64,000 nucleotides of DNA from Candidatus Nanopelagicales bacterium (GTDB taxonomy: Bacteria > Actinomycetota > Actinomycetes > S36-B12). This document shows, one piece after another, positions 8,827 through 16,987 of the stretch. The notes under the pieces were generated by a model. The model was not told the origin of the DNA, ran no database searches, and saw only the letters and a list, made by a program, of their open reading frames with translations. The translations under genes and the position numbers were made by a program. Within the stretch, counting starts at the first letter, position 1. The number at the start of each line of letters is the position of its first letter. The stretch is from the NCBI GenBank assembly GCA_018401415.1, contig JAGYKV010000018.1, forward strand, positions 1-64,000. Reading direction: 5' to 3'.

Positions 8827-9300
8827 TCAGCCGTAAGTGTCACGGGGCCCGCGGCCCGGTACCCGCCACGCACCCTTTTTCCATGAGGGGCTTTGGGGGC
8901 CGGTGATCCGAAGCCCGGTCACCACGCCAGCGCCAATTTCGGCCGCAATCGCCCCCAGGATCGAGGTGGTGAGTAGTTTGAGCTGGGTGGCCCATGCCGT
9001 TGATTCAGCTTGAATATGCAAAATGCCACCGTTGAACTCCCCCGGGGTGCTGTGGGCGGCAACATCAAGGCCCACAATTTCTGACCATCTGGTAGCGAGG
9101 GCAGCCACCGCGCTGTCATGTTGCCACCCCTGCTCGACCACGAGTTTTTCCAGGGCTGTCCCAATAAGTTCTGGATCCCTTCCCGTTCGGTCCTTTATTT
9201 TCCGGGTGCGTTGCGGTCCTCCTTTTGTCACCCGACGAAGTGACCTCTGGGCGGCAGCGGCTTGATCCTCGGGGGTGAAGTTATTCGGGGTATCCGTCAT
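8827..9300 (-). CDS. dciA: DciA family protein (DUF721), replicative helicase accessory factor
   Basis: A 157-residue DUF721 protein at the conserved place between recF and gyrB (Rv0004 in M. tuberculosis). The C-terminal KH-like core covers about residues 45-140 (LVVEQGWQHDSAVAALATRW, VGLDVAAHSTPGEF, LLTTSILGAIAAEIGAGVV and GLRITGP). The N-terminus is basic and disordered. DciA proteins interact with and help load or operate the DnaB helicase in bacteria lacking DnaC/DnaI, which fits the absence of those genes here. The ATG overlaps the recF stop by 4 bp. Confidence 0.88.
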   Translation of the reverse strand: MTDTPNNFTPEDQAAAAQRSLRRVTKGGPQRTRKIKDRTGRDPELIGTALEKLVVEQGWQHDSAVAALATRWSEIVGLDVAAHSTPGEFNGGILHIQAESTAWATQLKLLTTSILGAIAAEIGAGVVTGLRITGPQSPSWKKGAWRVPGRGPRDTYG

Positions 9301-10415
9301 GACGGTTGCACACTTCCTGTGGTGACGAGATACCGCTTACCTCCCATTGTTTCTGGGATGTCATTGTCAACGGCAGCAGTGATAAATACCTGTGGTGCAT
9401 CAGCAACTAATTCTGCCAGTGTCTCGCGTCGTAGTGTGTCCAGTTCAGCGAATACATCGTCCAAGATAATTATTGGTTCCACACCGTCACCTCTAAGCAC
9501 ATCAGCACTTGCGATCCGAAGTGCTAGTGCGGCTGACCATGATTCCCCGTGGGAAGCAAAGCCTTTCAATGGCAAGTCTCCCAAGGTCACCAGAAAATCA
9601 TCTCGCTGTGGCCCCACCAATGTGACTCCACGAATCAGTTCCTCTCGTTTTCTATCCAATAAGGCTGACCTAAATTCATTTTCTATCTCAGTTGCGGTCA
9701 GTTCCGTGGATGATAAATATTTAGATTGATAACTTAAAGAAATTTCAGATGAACTGACGGCCTGTTCACCACCACTTATTGCTGCATAGCGTTGGGTGAA
9801 ATGTGGTTCCAAGTCAGAGAGTAATTTCAAACGTGAGTTAACTATTTCAGTTCCCACTCGAATAAGTTGTTCGTTCCATACATCTAGAGTGCTGTCAATA
9901 TTTTCTTTATTAGGTGAACGTAAAAGGGCATTTCTCTGTTTTAAGATTTTTTCGTAGTCGTTTTTAACACCAATAAAACGAGGTGATCTTTGGACTAAGG
10001 TTTCATCCAGAAACTTTCTTCTATCCACTGGATCGCCTTTGACCAATGCTAAATCCTCTGGCGCAAACATGACCGCTCTAATTATTCCTAGGATATCTCT
10101 GACTCGTGGTGTAGGTGATCGATTGATGTTTGCCCGGTTAGCTTTCCCAGGTGAAATTTCAATATCAATATTGACCGAACGATCTTCCTCGACAAAACGT
10201 GCTCTGATGACGGCTGATTCTTGACCTGCTAAAACAAGTGGCTGATCAGAGGCAACCCTGTGGCTATTAAGTGTGGCGAGATAATAAATTGCCTCGACAA
10301 TATTTGTTTTCCCTTGCCCGTTGGCACCAACTAGAATATTTACGCCAGGGTCCCATTCCACATGAATGTCCGAGTACGACCTGAAATTATGTAGGTTCAG
10401 GGCCTGCACCCACAT
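9297..10415 (-). CDS. recF: DNA replication and repair protein RecF
   Basis: A 372-residue SMC-like ATPase that loads RecA at gaps with RecO and RecR. Walker A is GANGQGKTN at residues 30-38, the signature region reads FASHGESWSAALALRIASA, and Walker B is PIIILDDVFAELD. It lies 5 bp downstream of dnaN in the same direction, forming the classic dnaN-recF-dciA run. Confidence 0.97.
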   Translation of the reverse strand: MWVQALNLHNFRSYSDIHVEWDPGVNILVGANGQGKTNIVEAIYYLATLNSHRVASDQPLVLAGQESAVIRARFVEEDRSVNIDIEISPGKANRANINRSPTPRVRDILGIIRAVMFAPEDLALVKGDPVDRRKFLDETLVQRSPRFIGVKNDYEKILKQRNALLRSPNKENIDSTLDVWNEQLIRVGTEIVNSRLKLLSDLEPHFTQRYAAISGGEQAVSSSEISLSYQSKYLSSTELTATEIENEFRSALLDRKREELIRGVTLVGPQRDDFLVTLGDLPLKGFASHGESWSAALALRIASADVLRGDGVEPIIILDDVFAELDTLRRETLAELVADAPQVFITAAVDNDIPETMGGKRYLVTTGSVQPS

Positions 10416-10420
10416 GGTTT

Positions 10421-11545
10421 TCAGCCAGTGAGACGGATAGGCATTAACAGGTAGCGGTAGTCCTCTTCAACAGCTTTACCTTCTGCTGTCAGCCCCGTTA
10501 TTACCGCTGGTTTCGTTGATTGAGTGAAGGAGAACAGGGCCTTTGTTGACGAAATTGCATTCAGTCCATCTATGAGAAATCCTGGATTGAACGCTATCTC
10601 AATGGTATCTCCATCTACTTCCGCACTGAGTGTCTCATTCGCTTGAGCATCTTCACCGGTCCCGGCACGCAAATTTAATTCACTACCCTCAAAAACCATG
10701 CGAATCGGTGTATTGCGTTCAGCCACTAGAGCTACCCTTTTCACTGCATTGAGTAATTCCTGGGTGTCAACAACCGACCGTGTCGATGATTCATTTGGGA
10801 GTAGCGACCTGTACTTGGGGAACTCACCATCGAGTAAACGTGTTGTGGTGCGCATGCCATCTGATTCAAACCCAATGAGTCTTTCACCGTCTGGGGCAAT
10901 AGCAAATGAAACAGTTTCGGAACCTGCCATATTTTTTGCTGAATCTGCCAGGATCTTAGCCGGGATAAGGGTGTTTAATTCCATAGAGGTTTTCTTCGGT
11001 GACCAAGGGAATGTCCGAACGGCTAATCGATATCTATCCGTTGCTGCAAGAGTGACGTTGGTTCCATCAATTTCCATTCTAATTCCGGTGAGCACCGGCA
11101 ACGTGTCATCTTTACCAGCGGCAATTGCTACCTGAGCAACTGCTTGGGCAAAAACCCCACTATCCACATTTCCAGCTGTATCTGGCATGTCCGGAAGTGA
11201 TGGATAATCTTCAACAGGGAGGGTTGGGAGTGTGAATGAACTTCGCCCACACTCAATAACTACCCGATTACCTTCAACTTTCACAACAACCGGTTGTGCA
11301 GGAAGAGCTTTTGTGATGTCAGCGAGTAGCCGACCCGACACGAGTGTCTTGCCGGGTGTCAGGACATCTACTGGGCACTGAACTTTCGCTGAAATTTCGT
11401 AATCAAAACTGCTGAGGGTAAGCGAATCACCTTCGGCCACCAACATAACACCGGATAAAACCGGCATGGATGGACGAATGGGAAGTGTTCGAGCCGCCCA
11501 TGTCACAGCATGAGCCAATGCATCGCGTTCGACTCGGATGTGCAC
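10421..11545 (-). CDS. dnaN: DNA polymerase III sliding clamp (beta subunit)
   Basis: A 374-residue beta clamp with three repeated clamp folds. Recognisable blocks are the start MHIRVERDALAHAVTWAART, LSGVMLVAEGDSLTLSSFDY, LPTLPVEDYP, TDRYRLAVRTF and the C-terminal YRYLLMPIRL, which forms part of the partner-binding pocket. The start is GTG with AAGGAG 6 nt upstream. oriC lies immediately upstream, between it and dnaA. Confidence 0.98.
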   Translation of the reverse strand: MHIRVERDALAHAVTWAARTLPIRPSMPVLSGVMLVAEGDSLTLSSFDYEISAKVQCPVDVLTPGKTLVSGRLLADITKALPAQPVVVKVEGNRVVIECGRSSFTLPTLPVEDYPSLPDMPDTAGNVDSGVFAQAVAQVAIAAGKDDTLPVLTGIRMEIDGTNVTLAATDRYRLAVRTFPWSPKKTSMELNTLIPAKILADSAKNMAGSETVSFAIAPDGERLIGFESDGMRTTTRLLDGEFPKYRSLLPNESSTRSVVDTQELLNAVKRVALVAERNTPIRMVFEGSELNLRAGTGEDAQANETLSAEVDGDTIEIAFNPGFLIDGLNAISSTKALFSFTQSTKPAVITGLTAEGKAVEEDYRYLLMPIRLTG

Positions 11546-12068
11546 GGAAACTCCTTGTACTTCTTTTTAGAGTGTATGTCTGAACGCTAAGACTAGTGAC
11601 CTTTATGCGTCTTGGGAATGTGGGAGTTGGGCATCCACAACCTTGATCCTTATGGGTGGTAAGGAAACCTCATCAAAGTTATAAGTCGTAGTAGTAGTAG
11701 GGGCTGTGGGAACTGTGGATAACCCAGAAGCTAAGCACGCCTTATCGCGTGGTGTTGTGCACAGCGAATGTGGGCAAGTCCATGTCTACATGTGGAGGGA
11801 GGTGGATATCCACTGAAAAATCCAGCCTTGTACACACATTGAAGGTTAGGTATCCACAATATTCTGGTGAAAGAGAAGAAATGGTTGAAGTTATACACAA
11901 GTTGTGCACTACTGGGGATTGGGGGACATGTGTTGTTCACTTTGTCCCCTTCAATCTGTAATTTCTCAGGTTATACACAGGTTAATCCACAGGACTTATC
12001 CACACCTATGGATAACCATGGGGATAGATGAGATTAATGTTAACGAATGTGACATATGGTGAGGGTTG
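11546..12068. other. oriC: Chromosomal replication origin (oriC)
   Basis: A 523-bp gene-free gap between dnaA and dnaN, the usual actinobacterial oriC position. Perfect or near-perfect DnaA boxes (TTATNCACA) are at 11714-11722 (reverse), 11891-11899, 11971-11979 and 11996-12004. One-mismatch sites lie at 11983-11991 and 12007-12015. An AT-rich stretch lies at 11650-11684 beside a TAG-repeat DnaA-trio. I found no convincing gene in the gap. Initiation has not been shown experimentally. Confidence 0.92.
11682..11722 (-). promoter_or_regulatory. Basal origin unwinding element: DnaA-trio next to a DnaA box
   Basis: Read on the minus strand, a perfect DnaA box TTATCCACA (11714-11722) is followed by a weaker box-like TTCCCACA, then GCCCC, then CTACTACTACTA (11689-11700), then an AT-rich run. 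TAG repeats on the plus strand match the DnaA-trio rule (3'-[G/A]AT-5' repeats) described for Bacillus, in the same order and orientation. DnaA should extend along these trios to melt the origin. Confidence 0.7.
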
Positions 12069-13505
12069 TTACATGGGTCGAGGTTGGGATTTTATTCGAC
12101 TTGTGAGGTCGGTGACCTGGTTGTATAGGCTTCGGCGCTCAGCCATCAGCTCCCGAATTTTACGGTCAGCATGCATAACCGTGGTGTGATCACGCCCACC
12201 AAAAGCCTGCCCTATTTTTGGAAGGGAAAGGTCAGTGAGTTCCCGGCACAGGTACATGGATATTTGTCGAGCAGTGACAAGCGTGCGACTGCGACTTGCA
12301 CCACATAATTCCTCAATGCTGACACCAAAATAGGATGCGCAGGCTCCCATAATTTGAGCAGCCGTGATTTCAGGGCCAGAGTCGTTAGGCAATAGATCCT
12401 TGAGAACAGCTTCGGTAATGGCAAGGTCAACCGGTTGTTGATTCAAAGAAGCGAATGCGGTGACACGAATAAGCGCACCTTCAAGTTCCCGAATATTTGT
12501 TGAGATCTTAGAGGCAATAAACTCAAGAACTTCCGGCGGCGCAGTGAGCCTCTCCTGAGCTGACTTTTTCCGAAGAATTGCAATACGTGTTTCGAGGTCG
12601 GGTGGTTGAACATCTGTGATCAGACCCCACTCAAATCGGGAACGCATGCGATCCTCAAAGTCTTGTAGTTGTTTTGGTGGTAGGTCGCTAGTAATTACAA
12701 TTTGTTTATTTGCATTATGAAGTGTATTGAAAGTATGGAAAAACTCTTCCTGTGTCTGGACTTTTCCACTCAAGAACTGAATGTCATCAACTAAAAGAAC
12801 ATCTATATCACGATACCGGCGTTGGAAATTCGCTGCTTTGTCATCGCGGATACTGTTGATGAATTCATTGGTAAATTCCTCAGAACTGATGTAACGGACG
12901 TGGGTACCCTTAAACAAGGTTCGAGTGTAATGACCAATTGCATGGAGCAGGTGAGTTTTTCCTAAGCCAGATCCTCCATAAATAAACAACGGGTTGTATG
13001 CCTGAGCGGGTTGTTCCGCAACGGCGACTGCGGCCGCGTGAGCAAAACGATTGCTTGTCCCAATAACAAATGTGTCAAAGGTGTACTTGCTATTTAGCCT
13101 GCCGGTGTCTTCCTTGTTAGCAGGTGAACCCATGCCGGGTCGACTGGTTGTGTCAGGTGTAGTGAGTTCCACCGGGATATCGAGCTCGGAGGCGTAGGTG
13201 CTGTCAGCGAGATCATCTGTTTCATCTTCATCCAATTGCGGAGCAATAGATGGATCAACGGTCACAGCTAATCGAATTTCCCGACCAACAATTAAACTCA
13301 ATGCTTGGGTGACCAGTGGGCGCAGTCGGGTTTCCAGTACATCTTTGGTGAATTCATTTGGGGCCGCAATCAAGGCGGTGTCTTCAACGAAGCCAAGGGG
13401 CCTGGTGAGATTCACAAAAGCCTTCTGTTGGGGGCTCAAGGTACCATCGCTTAGGGTGGCGAGAGCCGCTGTCCACATTGTGGTCAGATCGGTTTCCCCA
13501 GCCAT
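12069..13505 (-). CDS. dnaA: Chromosomal replication initiator protein DnaA
   Basis: A 478-residue AAA+ initiator. The domain I helicase/partner region covers residues 1-80, an acidic linker about 90-135, and the AAA+ core follows with Walker [10 protein letters not shown] at 177-185 and Walker [10 protein letters not shown]. The C-terminal DNA-binding helix-turn-helix includes [20 protein letters not shown] and the signature [11 protein letters not shown]. The ATG follows a TGAGGCGAA ribosome-binding site. DnaA boxes lie both upstream of its start and downstream in oriC, so autoregulation is likely. Confidence 0.98.
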   Translation of the reverse strand: MAGETDLTTMWTAALATLSDGTLSPQQKAFVNLTRPLGFVEDTALIAAPNEFTKDVLETRLRPLVTQALSLIVGREIRLAVTVDPSIAPQLDEDETDDLADSTYASELDIPVELTTPDTTSRPGMGSPANKEDTGRLNSKYTFDTFVIGTSNRFAHAAAVAVAEQPAQAYNPLFIYGGSGLGKTHLLHAIGHYTRTLFKGTHVRYISSEEFTNEFINSIRDDKAANFQRRYRDIDVLLVDDIQFLSGKVQTQEEFFHTFNTLHNANKQIVITSDLPPKQLQDFEDRMRSRFEWGLITDVQPPDLETRIAILRKKSAQERLTAPPEVLEFIASKISTNIRELEGALIRVTAFASLNQQPVDLAITEAVLKDLLPNDSGPEITAAQIMGACASYFGVSIEELCGASRSRTLVTARQISMYLCRELTDLSLPKIGQAFGGRDHTTVMHADRKIRELMAERRSLYNQVTDLTSRIKSQPRPM

Positions 13506-13536
13506 TTCGCCTCATCATTCATTATTATCCCAGAAC

Positions 13537-13568
13537 TATCCACATGTTTATCCACAATTGTGGATCAT
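13537..13568. promoter_or_regulatory. DnaA box cluster upstream of dnaA
   Basis: Just upstream of dnaA are CTATCCACA (13537-13545, one mismatch), TTATCCACA (13549-13557, perfect) and TGTGGATCA (13560-13568, reverse, one mismatch). The last two are almost back to back as an inverted pair. They are well placed for DnaA autorepression or as a secondary origin element. Confidence 0.65.
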
Positions 13569-13696
13569 CGCGATAACATTAGTGGTCACATCACCATTTT
13601 GACAAGCGATCTGGGAATATTCGTGTGAGGCCCGGAACAATACGGGCGGTATGGTGGTGACAAACTCAGGGTGTCACCAGTTTTCCGGGGGCGGGT

Positions 13697-13725
13697 TTGA
13701 CCCCGTGACGGGTGTGGCGTAGTCT
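13697..13725 (+). promoter_or_regulatory. Likely promoter of the rpmH-rnpA operon
   Basis: TTGACC (13697-13702) and TAGTCT (13720-13725) are separated by 17 bp and lie 63 bp upstream of the rpmH start, with no competing candidate in the gap between dnaA and rpmH. The assignment rests on the match to the vegetative sigma consensus only. Confidence 0.5.
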
Positions 13726-13787
13726 CAGGCGGCTGCCCGTTGATTTGGGTTGCATCGACCCCGGTCGACATTTACTTGAGGAGCATC

Positions 13788-13922
13788 ATGAAGCGCACGT
13801 TCCAGCCTAATAACCGTCGTCGGGCGAAGACCCACGGTTTCCGGGTTCGCATGCGCACTCGTGCTGGCCGTAGCATTCTCGCTGCTCGTCGCACAAAAGG
13901 CCGCACCCGCCTTTCGGCTTAA
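13788..13922 (+). CDS. rpmH: Large ribosomal subunit protein bL34
   Basis: A 44-residue, very basic L34 with the family sequence [19 protein letters not shown] and the C-terminal GRTRLSA. The ATG at 13788 was chosen over an in-frame upstream start because it begins exactly at the conserved MKRTFQ and follows TTGAGGAGC. It starts the classic rpmH-rnpA-yidD-yidC-jag-rsmG run, divergent from dnaA. Confidence 0.98.
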   Translation: MKRTFQPNNRRRAKTHGFRVRMRTRAGRSILAARRTKGRTRLSA

Positions 13923-13975
13923 TTAACGTAGGGTAATTAGGTTTACGCAATGAGTGAGTGAACGCGGAGGTCATC

Positions 13976-14308
13976 TTGCTTCCATCAGTTCATCGTCTCC
14001 GAAAATCTGAAGACTTCAGGCTCATTCGCCAACGAGGCAAAAAATATGTCTATCCAAGTTTAGTTATCCATATCTCCAAAGGCTTTTTCGCTGGAGGATC
14101 TTCGCAAATTGGAATCACGGTGGGTAAGGACTGCGGAAATTCTGTGTCGCGACACCGATTAAGCCGAAGGATTCGGGGAGCAGTGTCGCCACTGATAGAA
14201 CTGCTGCCATCGGGTAGTGGTGTGGTGATTCGAGCTCTACCTTCTGCGAATCACGATAGAGATATTGCTTTGACTTTGAATGACTTTGCGCACAAGGTGA
14301 GTTCATGA
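13976..14308 (+). CDS. rnpA: Ribonuclease P protein component
   Basis: A 110-residue RnpA, the protein subunit that helps RNase P bind pre-tRNA. The start is the TTG at 13976, giving MLPSVHRLRKSEDF, because GCGGAGG lies 5 nt before it; an upstream in-frame GTG would place this ribosome-binding site inside the gene. The RNR-type motif appears as SVSRHRLSRRIRGA. It overlaps yidD by 4 bp. Confidence 0.92.
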   Translation: MLPSVHRLRKSEDFRLIRQRGKKYVYPSLVIHISKGFFAGGSSQIGITVGKDCGNSVSRHRLSRRIRGAVSPLIELLPSGSGVVIRALPSANHDRDIALTLNDFAHKVSS

Positions 14309-14661
14309 GGAACCTGCTGTTCTCACTAGGCCGAGGGATTTTGTGGGTCTGGGATCACACCCTGGGATACGTGATTCGCTTGGTATTTCTAGTGTTGATT
14401 CGGGGGTATCAGTTAACAATCTCCCCTCTTCTACCACCGAGTTGCAAATTCCACCCGAGTTGTTCGGTCTACGCATATGGGAGTGTGCGTACCCATGGAT
14501 CTGCCAAGGGCTTAGCCTTAGCCTCAGTTCGTCTACTACGGTGCAACCCGTGGAATAAAGGTGGTGTTAATCCGGTGCCCGAAAAAGGTCGCTGGTTAGC
14601 AGATGTGTATCCGGATGGGCAACCACGACTAAAACTGAGCGGAGATCATGTTCATTCTTGA
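14305..14661 (+). CDS. yidD: Membrane protein insertion efficiency factor YidD
   Basis: A 118-residue YidD with the conserved cysteine signature CKFHPSCSVYAYGSVRTHG followed by RLLRCNPWNKGG. A hydrophobic N-terminal segment (about residues 20-40) would attach it to the inner face of the membrane. The family assists YidC-dependent insertion. It overlaps rnpA by 4 bp and yidC by 14 bp, so the three are probably translationally coupled. Confidence 0.95.
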   Translation: MRNLLFSLGRGILWVWDHTLGYVIRLVFLVLIRGYQLTISPLLPPSCKFHPSCSVYAYGSVRTHGSAKGLALASVRLLRCNPWNKGGVNPVPEKGRWLADVYPDGQPRLKLSGDHVHS

Positions 14662-15595
14662 TTGGCTTCGTACTGGAGTCAGCTGGGTGTTGGTGCAATT
14701 CCACCAACTACTGAGCACGTTCATGGATTCCGCCAGCGGTTGGACCTGGGCACTCTCCATTGTGGGCCTGGTAATTGTGATTCGCATTCTTTTGATTCCA
14801 CTATTTGTGAAACAGATCAGAGCGCAACGAAATCTGCAAATTATTCAGCCGCAAATGAAAGAGATTCAAAAGAAGTACGCGGGTGATCGTGAGCGCCAAT
14901 CACAAGAAATGATGAAGTTGTACCGGGAAACCGGTACGAATCCACTCGCTTCATGTTTGCCAATCTTGTTGCAGGCGCCCATCTTTTTCGCGTTGTTTAG
15001 TGTGTTGCAAGGTATTGCGAATCGCGTGCCAGAAGGTGTTTTCAACTGGCCTCAGTATGCATACCTCATGGTTGAAGCTCGTGAAGCTTCTATTTTTGGT
15101 GTCCCACTGTATGCAACTTTTTGGCTGGCAGATGAAGTCGCGGTCGATGGCTTTGATCCAATGAACACCCGTGTGTTGGCATTTATTTTGATTATCCTGA
15201 TGAGCTCAACAACGTTTTTAACCCAACGTCAATTGATAGTGAAGAACACCGCTCCTGGAAATCCAATGGTGAAGCAACAGAAAATTCTTCTCTACGTCTT
15301 CCCTGTTGTCTTTGCAGTGGGTGGTGTGAACTTCCCGATTGGTGTGTTGATCTACTGGTTCACCACGAACCTGTGGACCATGGGTCAACAGTTCTACGTA
15401 ATTCGAAACAGCCCGCAGCCGGGAACCCCAGCTTTTGAAGCCCAGCAAGCACGGAAAGAAGCAAAGAAGAAGAACAAAGGTGGAACCACCGAAACCGAAG
15501 AGGTTACCGACACTATGTCGGTAACCCCGGAGCGGGTACAACCTAAGCGAACTACCCGGAGTAACCGCTCCCCCAATAAGAAAAAGAAGAAATAG
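14648..15595 (+). CDS. yidC: Membrane protein insertase YidC
   Basis: A 315-residue YidC/Oxa1 insertase of the short Gram-positive type, lacking the large periplasmic domain. Five membrane segments are expected in the core. The first cytoplasmic loop (RAQRNLQIIQPQMKEIQKKY) and the following TNPLASCLPILLQAPIFFALF block are typical. The C-terminal tail is strongly basic (QARKEAKKKNKGG and SPNKKKKK), suitable for ribosome contact. Confidence 0.96.
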   Translation: MFILDWLRTGVSWVLVQFHQLLSTFMDSASGWTWALSIVGLVIVIRILLIPLFVKQIRAQRNLQIIQPQMKEIQKKYAGDRERQSQEMMKLYRETGTNPLASCLPILLQAPIFFALFSVLQGIANRVPEGVFNWPQYAYLMVEAREASIFGVPLYATFWLADEVAVDGFDPMNTRVLAFILIILMSSTTFLTQRQLIVKNTAPGNPMVKQQKILLYVFPVVFAVGGVNFPIGVLIYWFTTNLWTMGQQFYVIRNSPQPGTPAFEAQQARKEAKKKNKGGTTETEEVTDTMSVTPERVQPKRTTRSNRSPNKKKKK

Positions 15596-15615
15596 TCCCA
15601 AAAGAAACCTGTGGA

Positions 15616-15631
15616 CCGTGCACCAGCACGG
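15616..15631 (+). other. Small hairpin between yidC and jag
   Basis: CCGTGC, loop ACCA, GCACGG makes a perfect 6-bp stem in the 85-bp gap after yidC. No T-run follows, so it is more likely an mRNA processing or stability element than a terminator; jag continues in the same direction. Confidence 0.35.
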
Positions 15632-15680
15632 TAATTGTGAAGCATTCACCGTACAAAATTATTGACTATGAGGAGTCCCC

Positions 15681-16178
15681 GTGACTGAGACCACCGAAGA
15701 ACACACCACCGACAAGAAGCTGTTGGATCAGGAAGGAGATGTCGCTGCTGATTACCTTGAGGGGTTACTCGATATTTGTGATCTAGATGGCGATATTGAT
15801 ATTGAGGTAGATGCCAGTCGGGCTCGAGTCTCCATTGTGGAGGTTGAAACCGGCGATCTAGCGCATCTTGTGGGCGAAGACGGTGAGGTTCTTCAATCCC
15901 TTCAGGAACTTTCCCGGTTGGCTGCAGCGCGGGAGACCGGGGAGCGCTCACGGCTCATGCTCGATATTGCTGGTTTCCGCACCAAACAAAAAGTAGTGCT
16001 GGAAGACGCTGCGAAGGCGGCCTGTGCCGAAGCCCAGCGCACATCGGCTCCCGTCCGGATGGCACCCATGAATCCATATGAGCGCAAGGTTGTCCACGAC
16101 ATGGTGGCCACCCTTGGTCTGGCTAGCGAGTCAGAGGGCGATGAACCCGCTCGGCGCGTGGTAATTCGAGTTTCCTAG
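15681..16178 (+). CDS. jag: Jag/KhpB RNA-binding protein (KH and R3H domains)
   Basis: A 165-residue protein with a KH-like domain (about residues 45-105, including LAHLVGEDGEVLQSLQEL) and an R3H domain (about 105-165: GERSRLMLDIAGFR and MNPYERKVVHDMV). KhpB binds RNA, usually with KhpA, and influences cell elongation and division. The N-terminal Jag domain of Firmicutes is absent, as is usual in Actinomycetota. The GTG start follows GAGGAG. Confidence 0.93.
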   Translation: MTETTEEHTTDKKLLDQEGDVAADYLEGLLDICDLDGDIDIEVDASRARVSIVEVETGDLAHLVGEDGEVLQSLQELSRLAAARETGERSRLMLDIAGFRTKQKVVLEDAAKAACAEAQRTSAPVRMAPMNPYERKVVHDMVATLGLASESEGDEPARRVVIRVS

Positions 16179-16182
16179 TCCC

Positions 16183-16839
16183 ATGGTTTCCCGTGAAACA
16201 TCCCGGGACTTGCCGAGCTGGATGCAGCCCGCTGAGGCTGGCCTGAACAATTATCTGGAAATACTGGCCGGGCCGGGTTTGGAACGTGGCTTGATGGGTC
16301 CACGGGAGGTACCAAAACTGTGGGATCGGCATATTCTCAATTGCGCCGTTGTTGCCGATCCAGCACTTGACCTGGTCCCCACTGATTCACTGGTTGCCGA
16401 TGTTGGTTCAGGCGCTGGCCTGCCGGGTCTGGTCTGGGCAATCGTTCGCCCCGATCTGACCATTGTCCTGGTAGAACCACTATTGCGGCGGGCAACCTTT
16501 TTAACCGAGGCTGTGGTCGCTCTGGGCCTTACCGATCGGGTATCGGTGGTTCGGGGGCGAGCCGAGAAAGTAATGGCCAACCCGGAGTGGGCTGGTGTCG
16601 ATGTCGTCACCGCCCGAGCGGTTGCCCCATTAGATCGGCTGCTGGGCTGGACCATTCCGCTGTTGAAACCACAGGGTCGGCTCGTTGCCATGAAAGGTAG
16701 TAGTGCTGCCAGCGAGCTGGAATCCGCAGAAAGAGCTATTGCGGATTTCAATCTGAAGTCAATTGAGGTACTTACCTGTGGCGCGGGAGTAGTGGAACCC
16801 GAGACAACCGTGGTTCTCGCCCACCGGGGAGAGCGGTAA
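16183..16839 (+). CDS. rsmG: 16S rRNA (guanine-527-N7) methyltransferase
   Basis: A 218-residue RsmG (GidB), methylating G527 of 16S rRNA with S-adenosylmethionine. The cofactor loop is VADVGSGAGLPGLVWAI, and the N-terminal HILNC motif in WDRHILNCAVV is typical. The first codons after ATG spell VSRETS because a parS site is built into the gene start. It follows jag by 4 bp. Confidence 0.96.
   Translation: MVSRETSRDLPSWMQPAEAGLNNYLEILAGPGLERGLMGPREVPKLWDRHILNCAVVADPALDLVPTDSLVADVGSGAGLPGLVWAIVRPDLTIVLVEPLLRRATFLTEAVVALGLTDRVSVVRGRAEKVMANPEWAGVDVVTARAVAPLDRLLGWTIPLLKPQGRLVAMKGSSAASELESAERAIADFNLKSIEVLTCGAGVVEPETTVVLAHRGER
16185..16200. other. parS centromere-like site 1
   Basis: GGTTTCCCGTGAAACA matches the ParB site consensus TGTTTCACGTGAAACA at all but two positions and is nearly palindromic. 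It overlaps codons 2-6 of rsmG and lies about 1.6 kb from parB, the normal placement near the origin. Confidence 0.85.
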
Positions 16840-16843
16840 CTAC

Positions 16844-16987
16844 ATGGGGCAGAATGGTGCGGTGACCACCCCCGCCGAGCTAGAAACCGGCAGCAAAGAT
16901 TCTGGCTTGGGTTGGCCGATCAGTGTTTCCCGTGAAACATCACAACAAGATTCCGTGGGCACTACCGGTCTTGGGTGGCCCGAATGA
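16844..16987 (+). CDS. 47-codon open frame coupled to parA and containing parS
   Basis: An open frame from an ATG just after rsmG to a TGA that overlaps the parA ATG (ATGA). The product has two copies of GLGWP flanking SVSRETSQQ, the latter being the translation of parS site 2. Actinobacterial ParA proteins often carry N-terminal extensions with VSRET segments, so this could be such an extension set off by one frame, or a separate short translated leader. No homologue is recognised. Confidence 0.45.
   Translation: MGQNGAVTTPAELETGSKDSGLGWPISVSRETSQQDSVGTTGLGWPE
16924..16939. other. parS centromere-like site 2
   Basis: TGTTTCCCGTGAAACA matches the ParB consensus with one mismatch (C for A at position 7). 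It lies 45 bp upstream of the parA ATG, inside the short open frame described above. The variant base is shared with site 1, suggesting that the local ParB prefers it. Confidence 0.9.

Noticed and set aside
13600-13625. TTGACA at 13600-13605 as the rpmH promoter
   Set aside because: No -10 box lies at a workable distance; TTGACC with TAGTCT at 17 bp spacing further downstream is better.
13958-13975. Upstream GTG start for rnpA
   Set aside because: It would place the GCGGAGG ribosome-binding site inside the gene; the TTG at 13976 has ideal spacing to that site.
16251-16751. A 166-codon open frame antisense to rsmG
   Set aside because: It is rich in Ser, Arg and Thr with low complexity, as is typical of an antisense shadow; rsmG motifs on the other strand are intact.
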